Part shown: positions 49,136-56,836 of the stretch, piece by piece
Layout of the letters: every line of letters begins with the position of its first letter
How positions within the stretch are numbered: the first letter of the stretch is position 1
From: Treponema sp.
GTDB lineage: Bacteria; Spirochaetota; Spirochaetia; Treponematales; Treponemataceae
DNA length: 64,000 bases
Direction: 5' to 3'
NCBI GenBank assembly: GCA_017534445.1
Contig: JAFXWC010000006.1
Location: forward strand, 43,860-107,859
The notes under the pieces: model-generated
Database searches by the model: none
The model's input: only the letters and a program-made list of their open reading frames with translations
Told to the model about the DNA's origin: nothing
Translations under genes and position numbers: made by a program

Positions 49136-50429
49136 TTTTGTTGAATCTGAAAAAAATGAATTCACCTCGTCGGTAAGGGCCTTTTTGCCGCATTATGCAG
49201 TTGTGCCTTTTGATTTTGGCAAGAACAGTTCCTTTAAGTGCATCGTCCAGGAAAATGACGTTGTAAAGGAAGGTCAGATAATTGCCATCTCCGCAAAGGA
49301 AGGGGACTCTATCCGCTCCTACATACACTCATCCGTTCCGGGACGCGTTGATTCCGTGGGTGAATGCTTCTTGCCTAACGGAAGAAAGGGAACAGCCGTA
49401 AAAATAAGGACAGAAGGTGCTTTCTCATACCTTGGCAAGACCCTTCCCGAAACAGACTGGCAGTGGTTCACAAAGGAAAATTTTCTGGACCTTATTTCAA
49501 CAAAGGGCGTACTTAACACTTTTGCATCCCCGGTTCCTCTTGCAATACAGATTTCTTCATGCACACTGACCAAGGGAAGGTTCCTTGTGGTTCGCCTTTT
49601 TGATGAGGATCCCAGCCGCATGACCGACACTTTCGTGGCAAAGAACAAGATGTACGAAGTTCTTACCGGTGCCAAGATTGTTGCAAAGGCCATGGAAGCA
49701 AAGGGAATAGTCTTTGTTTTCCCCCAGAAATCTGACATCCAGATTGACGAGGCTGATTTTGCCCCATTCCCGCTTCTTGTTTTGGAGACCGACCCGCAGA
49801 AGTACCCGGCAGGCTATATGCAGAACCTTATGAACCTTGTAAAGAAAAACGCCCGGTACACAGAAAAGGCAGACTTTTCACTCATAAACAGAAGGTGCAT
49901 TTACTGCGACCCGCAGACCCTCCTTTCTGTATACGATGCAGTTGTCCTTGGAGAGCCTTCGGTCGAGACCTACGTTCATGTAACAGGCAAATGCATAAAT
50001 TCATCAGGAATCCTAAAGGTCAGGGTTGGAACTTCACTCAGAGAACTTGCTTCCCAGTGCGGAAACTTTAAGTCAAAGCCCGCAAAGATAATAATCAACG
50101 GTATGGTTTCGGGATCCGCAATAAACAGCCTTGACACTACCATAACTCGTGACGTAAAATCCATTACCTTCGTAAGTGCGGATGAGCTTTCGGTTCAGAG
50201 TTTTGCACCCTGTGTCCGTTGCGGAAAATGCCGTACTATATGCCCGGAAGGTCTTTACCCGGATCTGATGTTCCGCCACAGCCTTGGCGGTAAACCGGTA
50301 GGTACGGAACTTGTGAAAACTACAGATTTTTGTTCAGGCTGCGCTTTGTGCAACAGTGTTTGCCCTTCAAGGCTCCCCCTGTGCCAGACAATAGAATTGT
50401 TGAGGAAAAATAAAGATGACGTTAATTAA
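49119..50429 (+). CDS. rnfC: RnfC-like subunit, lacking the FMN/NADH glycine loop
   Basis: A 436-residue protein aligned with RnfC: an N-terminal biotinyl-like domain (ENDVVKEGQIIAI; SSVPGRVDSV), a middle SLBB/Rossmann-type region, and two C-terminal [4Fe-4S] motifs, CVRCGKCRTICPEG (~364) and CSGCALCNSVCPSR (~404). In redox-active RnfC a GxGGAGFPT loop binds FMN/NADH; here the equivalent part reads KGVLNTFASPVPLA, with the glycines lost. Only DPQKYPAGY recalls the normal NADH region. It may still carry electrons through its iron-sulfur clusters, but NADH oxidation is doubtful. Confidence 0.8.
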   Translation: MKTINNFVESEKNEFTSSVRAFLPHYAVVPFDFGKNSSFKCIVQENDVVKEGQIIAISAKEGDSIRSYIHSSVPGRVDSVGECFLPNGRKGTAVKIRTEGAFSYLGKTLPETDWQWFTKENFLDLISTKGVLNTFASPVPLAIQISSCTLTKGRFLVVRLFDEDPSRMTDTFVAKNKMYEVLTGAKIVAKAMEAKGIVFVFPQKSDIQIDEADFAPFPLLVLETDPQKYPAGYMQNLMNLVKKNARYTEKADFSLINRRCIYCDPQTLLSVYDAVVLGEPSVETYVHVTGKCINSSGILKVRVGTSLRELASQCGNFKSKPAKIIINGMVSGSAINSLDTTITRDVKSITFVSADELSVQSFAPCVRCGKCRTICPEGLYPDLMFRHSLGGKPVGTELVKTTDFCSGCALCNSVCPSRLPLCQTIELLRKNKDDVN

Positions 50430-51510
50430 CAAAATTTTTCATAAAAAGGATTTTTCGGACATAAAGCTCCGTCCCTATGTATACATAAAGCCATCGCTGG
50501 GTTCTTCCGCACTCATGATGATTGTCCTCCTGTTTCCGCAGCTTTTGCTTCTTGCCCTTACCAAGTCGGTTGACTCTTTGCTTATAGTGTTTGCTTCTGT
50601 ACTTGCTTCTATGGCTGCTGAATTGCTTTATTCTTCCGTAAGGAAACAATTTTCCTTTTCTCCGCTCTTTGCCTTGATACAGGGAATTGTCATAGGCCTT
50701 CTGATTCCCTCTTCATACTCGGCGGTAGCACTTTTCTTTATTGCATTTATTTCTCTTTTGCTTTGCAAGTATGCTTTCGGTGGCTTCCCAAACGCATGGG
50801 CAAACCCGGCAGTAGTTACCGTAATCGTTGCCTACATAGTGAACATGCAGTCTTTCCCGTCATATCTTCTTACCGGACAGGACTGGCAGACAAGGAATGC
50901 CGCTCTTTACCTTATACAGAAGGGGAGCATACCGCTGCTTTCTTCCGATGCTGCCATTACAGCTTTTCTTAACGACCACGTCTTTAGCATTTTCGGAGTT
51001 GTAATTCCAGAAGGATATGTTACGCTTCTTTGGGATTTTCCATCTTCAATACCAGCCTTCCGATTCAATCTTGTTACCCTTGTTTCTTCAATAATACTCT
51101 TCTCGCTGGATATGATGGACATTCTAATTCCGGCAGTCTTCATCTTTTTCTATTCGCTTCTTGTGCGGTTCTTCCTGCCTCTCATTACAATGGGGCCAGC
51201 TTTCCAGGGAGACATAATACTTTCGCTTTTGACCAGTGGAACCCTTTTCTCTACGCTGTATGTTCTCCAGTGGTACGGAACGACTCCCGTAACAGTTTCC
51301 GGCAAGGCGGTGTATGCACTTTCTGCTGCGGTAATAGCATTTTTCGTTATGGGAGGAGGAACTTCCCCCGTGGGCTATATGTTCACGGTGCTTTTTGTAA
51401 ACCTGCTCTCTCTTTTAATACAGGTTGCAGAAAGCCACAGTGCCCGCAAAAATATAGAAACCGTGATTGTTTCCAAACTGAACGCTTTAAAAGAGGTTGA
51501 AAATGTCTGA
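50416..51510 (+). CDS. rnfD: RnfD-like membrane subunit, no covalent-flavin motif
   Basis: A 364-residue protein with ~9-10 membrane segments matching RnfD/NqrB: the start LRPYVYIKPS, GIVIGLLIPSS, AFGGFPNAWANPAVV, and a closing GGGTSPVGYMFTVLFVN. The extracytoplasmic loop that normally carries the FMN-linked Thr (SGATP-type) reads LTGQDWQTRNAALYLIQKG here and has no such motif. It overlaps rnfC by 14 nt. The membrane scaffold seems intact while the flavin site is not. Confidence 0.8.
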   Translation: MTLINKIFHKKDFSDIKLRPYVYIKPSLGSSALMMIVLLFPQLLLLALTKSVDSLLIVFASVLASMAAELLYSSVRKQFSFSPLFALIQGIVIGLLIPSSYSAVALFFIAFISLLLCKYAFGGFPNAWANPAVVTVIVAYIVNMQSFPSYLLTGQDWQTRNAALYLIQKGSIPLLSSDAAITAFLNDHVFSIFGVVIPEGYVTLLWDFPSSIPAFRFNLVTLVSSIILFSLDMMDILIPAVFIFFYSLLVRFFLPLITMGPAFQGDIILSLLTSGTLFSTLYVLQWYGTTPVTVSGKAVYALSAAVIAFFVMGGGTSPVGYMFTVLFVNLLSLLIQVAESHSARKNIETVIVSKLNALKEVENV

Positions 51511-52123
51511 TTTACTAGGAAATCCTGATTCTTTTTTGCAGCAGGGTACGGAACGGCCTGTAGAAGATGCTTCTTCAGCAGAAGAATTGTCTTCTGGAGA
51601 CGATCTTTCTCCTGCTGAGCTTGACTCCGTTGAGGTGACAAACGCAGATCTTGAGCGCTATAAAAAGCAGCTGGTAAAATTCGGCATTTTCTCTCTGATT
51701 CTTACAGCATGTATGGCTTTTTTGATTCTATTTTCCCTTATGGCCAGAAACTCATGGCAGCAGGGACTTAGGGTACAGGTACAAAACTGTTTTGAGTCCC
51801 AGGGCAAGAAGGTAAGCGTTCACGAAGGAGACAAAATACGTTCTGTCTTTTCCGTAAGCGCAGCTTCATTTAAGGTAGAAGGGCTGGAAAAAGACTGCCA
51901 CGCGGTAATCATAAGGATAACAACTATCTACGGACCTGTCGCGGCTCTATACACATGTACTGATGATGAATTCCATGAAGTCCAGTTTGTTGATTTCTTA
52001 AAATTGAGTCCCAAAGTTTCCCAGGCTGTAAAGAATTCATCTGTAAATTCCCAGATTGCATATTGGGAAAAGGCTATCCCAAAAATCGTACAGTCGGGTC
52101 TGGAGGAATCGAATGAAAACTAA
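51503..52123 (+). CDS. rnfG: RnfG-like subunit, no flavinylation motif
   Basis: A 206-residue protein with an acidic cytoplasmic N-terminus (~50 residues), one membrane segment (~56-76) and an extracytoplasmic domain in the RnfG position of a C-D-G-E-A order. RnfG normally carries FMN on the Thr of an SGAT(S/T) motif near the C-terminus. Here the corresponding end reads AVKNSSVNSQIAYWEKAI, without Gly-Ala-Thr. I start it at the ATG at 51503, seven nt after AGAGG. Identification rests on gene order, size and topology more than on sequence. Confidence 0.65.
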   Translation: MSDLLGNPDSFLQQGTERPVEDASSAEELSSGDDLSPAELDSVEVTNADLERYKKQLVKFGIFSLILTACMAFLILFSLMARNSWQQGLRVQVQNCFESQGKKVSVHEGDKIRSVFSVSAASFKVEGLEKDCHAVIIRITTIYGPVAALYTCTDDEFHEVQFVDFLKLSPKVSQAVKNSSVNSQIAYWEKAIPKIVQSGLEESNEN

Positions 52124-52745
52124 AAGAAACATATATTCATTTTTAACCGCGTCTCTTGCGCTTCTTGTGCCGGCACCCGGTCGCTTTGCATACGGAATTA
52201 TCCTGCTTCTGATGCTAAACCTGCTTATGCTTGCCGGGACATTTTTCAAGCACCTAGTAAAGACCCTTAACCTTGACGAGCTTCTGCCAGTGCTGCTTGC
52301 GGTATTCCTTATGACAATATCCGTCATATTCAAACAGATAATAATAATAATGTCTCCGCTAACAGCCCTAACGCTGGGTTTTATAATTTACATGCCTGCC
52401 GTGTCTTCGTTCCTTATTGGAAACCTTTACAGCCAGAATTCAGACAATATAAAGCAGAACGTCTCCGTTAACATGAAGGAAAGCCTTATGTTCAGCATTT
52501 TTGCGCTTGCTGTATTCCTTTTCCGCGACATATTCGGCTATGGAACAATTTCCCTTCCAGCCGCATCTGGTCTTGTTGAAATTCCTCTGCTCAAGGTAAA
52601 GGAGGGGGGCTTCTACCCAGGTATCTTCTGGGCTACAATACCTGGTGCTCTTGTGATTATTGCGCTAAGCCTTGCCCTCTACGTGCATGTCTTGGCAAAA
52701 TTTGAACAGATAAAAGAACAGGAGGAAGGCAATGCAAATGCTTAG
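52113..52745 (+). CDS. rnfE: RnfE-like membrane subunit with no cysteine
   Basis: A 210-residue protein with six membrane segments in the RnfE/NqrD pattern (NLLMLAGTFFKHLVKTL; IIIMSPLTALTLGFIIYMPAV; LPAASGLVEIPLL; GGFYPGIFWATIPGALVIIALSLAL). Redox-active RnfA/RnfE pairs bind a [2Fe-2S] cluster in the membrane through one conserved Cys in each half-repeat. This protein contains no cysteine at all. It starts after GGAGG, overlapping rnfG by 11 nt. Confidence 0.75.
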   Translation: MKTKRNIYSFLTASLALLVPAPGRFAYGIILLLMLNLLMLAGTFFKHLVKTLNLDELLPVLLAVFLMTISVIFKQIIIIMSPLTALTLGFIIYMPAVSSFLIGNLYSQNSDNIKQNVSVNMKESLMFSIFALAVFLFRDIFGYGTISLPAASGLVEIPLLKVKEGGFYPGIFWATIPGALVIIALSLALYVHVLAKFEQIKEQEEGNANA

Positions 52746-53307
52746 GGATTTTTTCTTTTACGCTCTCTACTCCTCGGCTGTGCTGGTTTACGGCATAGGA
52801 CTTAACAGGGCAGTCCTTATGAGCAAAAAGCCACGCTTTTTAATCTGGGACTGCATAAAAATGCTCATAGCGGTAAGTTCTTCCGTGTCTCTTTCCTACC
52901 TGATTGTCTCAAAGTGCCTGTGTACTGTTGGCTTGGCAGAACTTTATCCTTTCGTGGCTGTGCTCATCTTTTCCGCCATCTCTGTTTTCATAGAATCCAT
53001 CGTTAGGATTACGGCGAAAATAACAATGGCTGAATATACAGTTTCAATGCTGAGCATTCTTCTTTCGCTAAACGAAAGCCTTTCTCTTTCACAGTGCGTG
53101 CTAAAGGCATGTTTCTGCATACTGGGCTTTTATCTTTGCATACCGCTCTTTTTTGCAATCAGAAAGAGGGTGGAGCTTTCAAGCCCTTCACAGAATTTCA
53201 AGAACCTGAGCCTTGTCTTTATTAGCATAGCAATTCTTATGCTGCTTTTGATGACGGTAAACGTGTCTTGGCTTAACCCACAGATTTTTGCGGAGGTAAA
53301 CAATTGA
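52732..53307 (+). CDS. rnfA: RnfA-like membrane subunit, conserved Cys segment deleted
   Basis: A 191-residue protein with ~6 membrane segments. The first aligns with RnfA (SAVLVYGIGLNRAVLMSKK against the usual SAILVNNF..R..GICPFLG.SKK), but the GICPFLG part with the cluster Cys is missing. The other conserved Cys (TNCA-type) is also not found; the cysteines present are elsewhere. It overlaps rnfE by 14 nt after AGGAGGA. Assignment rests on order, topology and the partial match. Confidence 0.65.
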   Translation: MQMLRDFFFYALYSSAVLVYGIGLNRAVLMSKKPRFLIWDCIKMLIAVSSSVSLSYLIVSKCLCTVGLAELYPFVAVLIFSAISVFIESIVRITAKITMAEYTVSMLSILLSLNESLSLSQCVLKACFCILGFYLCIPLFFAIRKRVELSSPSQNFKNLSLVFISIAILMLLLMTVNVSWLNPQIFAEVNN

Positions 53308-53645
53308 TAGTTTCTGTATTGCTTTTGTTTCTTTTGATTATTATAAGTGCCGCTGTCCTATTCTTCCTCTTTATAAGCCTTTTGCCATCCCTTAAGGCTC
53401 AGAAAATAAATGCAAAGGATCCAATGTTTTCCAAGGAAGAAGTGGATGCAATCCTTCGTTATGATGATTTTAAGTGGGCAAAAACAGGTAGCAAGACTGC
53501 GCTTTACACAAAAGAAGAGCTTATTAGCCTTCTTAGCGGAGAGGAAGCCCAGGATGAATCATCGTCAATAACAAAAAATATTGAGGAAAAAGACTTCCAA
53601 TTCTGGAAGAAGTGCTATAAAATGCTCAAGGGAAAGCAAGAATAG
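53304..53645 (+). CDS. Small membrane-anchored protein in the RnfB position
   Basis: A 113-residue protein with one N-terminal membrane segment (~3-28) and a charged cytoplasmic tail. It sits where rnfB lies in the rnfCDGEAB order. The start of RnfB (membrane helix, then a DP..EE.. stretch) is faintly echoed by AKDPMFSKEEVDAIL, but none of RnfB's cysteine-rich domains follow; the only Cys is near the end (KKCYKML). The start is TTG, 7 nt after GGAGG, overlapping rnfA by 4 nt. It could be a relict RnfB or an unrelated accessory subunit. Confidence 0.65.
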   Translation: MIVSVLLLFLLIIISAAVLFFLFISLLPSLKAQKINAKDPMFSKEEVDAILRYDDFKWAKTGSKTALYTKEELISLLSGEEAQDESSSITKNIEEKDFQFWKKCYKMLKGKQE

Positions 53646-53689
53646 CTTTTTATTAGAAATTCCGTAGTGGGGAAAAACATATAAAAAGT

Positions 53690-55687
53690 ATGGGTATTTT
53701 AAATATTTGCATGGAACTGTCACTAAAAGATGACGGGGCCTTGTCTGAAAGTGAGTGGGAAAATAACTATCAGACAGTCTTAAAAAAGTTCCTTACATTT
53801 CTGTATTCTCATCCAAAGATTCCATTTGCATTTTCGTTCACGGGACTGCAGCTTGAATTCCTTCAGGCTGCCCATCCTGAGGCAATGGAAATTTTCAGCG
53901 AGATAACAAGCCGCAAGCAGGGTGAGGTTTTAGGCGGCGGATTTTACACACCTATTTTTCCCCTGCTGTTTCCGGTAGACAGAAGCGGTCAGATAGAAAA
54001 AATGAATGCAACCGTCAGAACCTGCATCGGAAAAAAGCCTAGGGGAATGACTCTTTTAAAAAGTATCTGGGAACCAGCCCTTATCATAACTTGCCAGTCC
54101 TGTGGAATAGAATACATTCTTCTTGACTCAAGCCTTATACCTTCGGAAAAGAATTCTTTCCTGCCTTTCATAACAAACATGCAGGGAAAGACCCTTAAGA
54201 TAATTCCCTTGCAGAATGAGCTAAAACCCATAAGCGGTAGGAGCGCAAATGCCTGGCTGGAAGAACTCCTTAAAAAATCACAAGCAGGAACTTTGCCATT
54301 TTCTACAATAGTTTCCATGTCATTCTCCCTAAAAGAAATAAATGACTTGCTGGATTCAGGATTCTTCGAAGAATTGAATACCCTTGTTGCAGAAAAAAAA
54401 CTTGGGGATGCACAGCTAAACTTGCCACAACTTTATCTAAAATCTGCTAGGGAATATTCAAACGCATACATTCCGTCCGGCATGTCGGAAACGGTTTCAC
54501 GCTGGACAAAAAAAAGGTACGCAAGTTCAAACAGCAACTTGTTCGGCCGCACCTTTTACGACTACCTTAACGTCTATCCCATGGTAAAGCAGCTCTATGA
54601 CCGCATAATGTACATGAGCATGCTAATTTCCCAGACCCACGGAGCAGACAAAATCCGAAAGAAGGCAGCACAGGAAAAACTTTGGGAAGCAGAGTCGGGC
54701 TTCAATTTTATTTGCAGCGATACGGGGCTTCCTGCTCCTGCAAAAAAAATCCAGAATGCTTTTAGGCAGCTTAACGAAGCGGAAAAATTTGTTCGCGAAA
54801 GCAAGGAATTTAGGGAATCGGTTACAAGCTATGACTACAATGCCGACGGTTTGAATGAATACGTGTGCCAGATGGAAAAATACCATGCTGTAATTACGCC
54901 AAGGGGCGGACAGATTGCAGAACTGGAGCTTGTAAATTCAGGATCCAATTATGCCGCAAACTATTCTAGAATCAAGCAGTTTGATTCGGCAGAAGATTCC
55001 TACAACCGCGGTATTTTTGTTGAGCATCTTTTTGAAAACAAGGATTCTGATGATTTCCTAAACTTTAAGCCCATAAAAAACGACTGTTTCTGCAATTCAA
55101 ATTTTTCAGAGGTAAAATTCGACGGAAAAAGAAGGGAACTCCAGCTTGAGGCCAAGGCTCTTTATTCTTCCCTAAAGGTGCCGGTAAAGCTGTGCAAGAA
55201 CTATATTATAACTTCTAACGGATTTATCGTTCAGTATATCCTAAAGAACGAAAGTCCTTTCCCGGTAAAAGGTGTTTTTGCCGTAGAAATGAATTTTGCA
55301 AAGACAGATTTTTCCTGCAAGACAGGCTTTTCCAAGCAAAAAGAAGGGCAGTACGGCGCAGAAATGATTTTTAGGGGAAGCAAGCAGAACATTCCAACCG
55401 GAACACCTTTCCATGCAAAAAATTCTGCTGAACAGGGGGGACTTTCCCTTTTGCAGATTACGGACAATCCTGAAAAGACGCTCCTTCTCTTTGAGCCAAA
55501 TGAAGAATCTGGTTTCCTTTTGAACACAATAAATTTCAACGACCGCTCAAATCAAGAAAGCAAGGTTATTGATTCATCAACTCTGTCTGTCCAGTTCTAC
55601 TGGGAAATAGACATGGCACCTGCCAGAGCAATGGAAAAAACAATAAACCTTAGCATCATATCCCAAAAGAAAAAGAGCGGGTTTTAG
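53690..55687 (+). CDS. GH57-related glycoside hydrolase-like protein, degenerate
   Basis: A 665-residue cytosolic protein related to GH57 amylases/4-alpha-glucanotransferases. Recognisable parts are the fold start (LNICMELSLKDDG), EVLGGGFYTPIFPLLFPVDRSGQIEKM, SIWEPALIITCQSCGIEYILLDS and the C-terminal beta-sandwich (YHAVITPRGGQIAELELV; FVEHLF). The HxHQP motif expected at the start is absent, and the region where the catalytic Asp is expected reads FSTIVSMSFSLKE. It may be inactive or act on another glucan. glgA lies 8 kb away, so glycogen metabolism is possible. No clear ribosome-binding site precedes the ATG. Confidence 0.7.
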   Translation: MGILNICMELSLKDDGALSESEWENNYQTVLKKFLTFLYSHPKIPFAFSFTGLQLEFLQAAHPEAMEIFSEITSRKQGEVLGGGFYTPIFPLLFPVDRSGQIEKMNATVRTCIGKKPRGMTLLKSIWEPALIITCQSCGIEYILLDSSLIPSEKNSFLPFITNMQGKTLKIIPLQNELKPISGRSANAWLEELLKKSQAGTLPFSTIVSMSFSLKEINDLLDSGFFEELNTLVAEKKLGDAQLNLPQLYLKSAREYSNAYIPSGMSETVSRWTKKRYASSNSNLFGRTFYDYLNVYPMVKQLYDRIMYMSMLISQTHGADKIRKKAAQEKLWEAESGFNFICSDTGLPAPAKKIQNAFRQLNEAEKFVRESKEFRESVTSYDYNADGLNEYVCQMEKYHAVITPRGGQIAELELVNSGSNYAANYSRIKQFDSAEDSYNRGIFVEHLFENKDSDDFLNFKPIKNDCFCNSNFSEVKFDGKRRELQLEAKALYSSLKVPVKLCKNYIITSNGFIVQYILKNESPFPVKGVFAVEMNFAKTDFSCKTGFSKQKEGQYGAEMIFRGSKQNIPTGTPFHAKNSAEQGGLSLLQITDNPEKTLLLFEPNEESGFLLNTINFNDRSNQESKVIDSSTLSVQFYWEIDMAPARAMEKTINLSIISQKKKSGF

Positions 55688-55713
55688 TTCTAGCAGCAGC
55701 CTATTATCAGAAC

Positions 55714-56832
55714 CTATCTACCGTGAAGCTTCTTCAGGGCCTTTTTGTGCCACCAAGCCCTGAGCCTTTCTGCGGCAATGTACAAATTGTATACGGACAA
55801 AAGCTTTACGTCATAGCTTCCTGGTCTGTGGACTATTGCACCGCCAAAGCCTGTCTTAAATAGGTAAAGCCCGTGCATGGGGTGCTTTTCGTCTGCGGCG
55901 GGGGGCATTCCGTAAAAGTCGTAGACTGGGCAGCCTGCCTTCTTTGCATCCTGAATTGCGGTCCACTGCAAGAGGTAGGCCGGCATAAGGTTACGCTTTA
56001 TGTTTCCGCTCGCTCCGTAAAGATATACGGCTTCCCTAGGGCAGAAAAGGGTTATTATTCCCGCAAGATAGTCATCCTCATGTTTTGCAAGATAGAGAGT
56101 TATTAGAGGCCGCTTTTCGGAAGATGGGCATCCACGCTTAAGCAAATCGATGTAGTAAGACTTGTTGTGGAAGCTTACACCGTCGCGCTTGCTTGTCTGT
56201 TCAAAGAGGGCGTAGAACTGGTCAAATGCTGCCTCAAAGTCAGAATCTGTAGCAAAATGCCTTGTTACCTTTACGTCTTTTTTTGCGGCCAACCTAATGT
56301 TGTAGCGCCACTTGCTCTTCATTGCGCCAAGAATTTCATCTTCCGTCTTGTCCAGAGAAAGAATTGTCGTGTCCGGCGGCTGAATTGCAACTGGGGCTCT
56401 TTTTACGTTTATGCCTTTGCAAATGCTGTCTGCCTTCTTGTTCCATTCGTCCCGCTCTTCGCAGCTTGCAAAATCAACAGCCGGGTCAAAGCGCACGCAG
56501 ATTGTGTTCTTTGGAAGGTAGGGCTTTACGGCTTTTGCAATTGCTTCAAGTGATGAAAGGAATTCCTTTTGTGGGGAAAGCTTGTCTTCTGCAGCAGGGT
56601 ATTCTGGTGCCATTGGAACGTAGGCTATGCTGAATTTCTTTACCTTAAGCGAAAACTGCCTTACAAGAACCGTCAGCAGCTTTTCTGAGCCCAATTCATC
56701 AAAAGGAATTTCACTTTGGGAATGAATGGGGGTGTAGGAAGAGCCTTCTGCCTTAAAATAGTAAGGCTTCCATCCGTGCTCCCCCTTAAAAGAGGCCCAG
56801 AATTCAGTCTGCAAAAATCTTAGGGGCATCAT
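55714..56832 (-). CDS. FemAB-family peptidoglycan branch aminoacyltransferase
   Basis: A 372-residue cytosolic enzyme of the FemX/FemAB group (double GNAT fold), which adds an amino acid from aminoacyl-tRNA to the lipid II peptide. Family parts are the opening LRFLQTEFWASFKGEHGW, ILGAMKSKWRYNIRLAAKKDV, YLYGASGNIKRNLMPAYLLQW and YDFYGMP...GLYLFKTGFGG. Treponemal peptidoglycan is known to contain ornithine, with glycine reported as an attached residue, so glycine is a reasonable but unproven donor. The gene starts 4 nt after metG and is co-transcribed. Confidence 0.87.
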   Translation of the reverse strand: MMPLRFLQTEFWASFKGEHGWKPYYFKAEGSSYTPIHSQSEIPFDELGSEKLLTVLVRQFSLKVKKFSIAYVPMAPEYPAAEDKLSPQKEFLSSLEAIAKAVKPYLPKNTICVRFDPAVDFASCEERDEWNKKADSICKGINVKRAPVAIQPPDTTILSLDKTEDEILGAMKSKWRYNIRLAAKKDVKVTRHFATDSDFEAAFDQFYALFEQTSKRDGVSFHNKSYYIDLLKRGCPSSEKRPLITLYLAKHEDDYLAGIITLFCPREAVYLYGASGNIKRNLMPAYLLQWTAIQDAKKAGCPVYDFYGMPPAADEKHPMHGLYLFKTGFGGAIVHRPGSYDVKLLSVYNLYIAAERLRAWWHKKALKKLHGR

Positions 56833-56836
56833 AAAA

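Noticed and set aside
49119..53645. Cluster read as a Na+-translocating Nqr complex
   Set aside because: The gene order C-D-G-E-A, the RnfC C-terminal 4Fe-4S motifs and the lack of an NqrF gene fit Rnf rather than Nqr.
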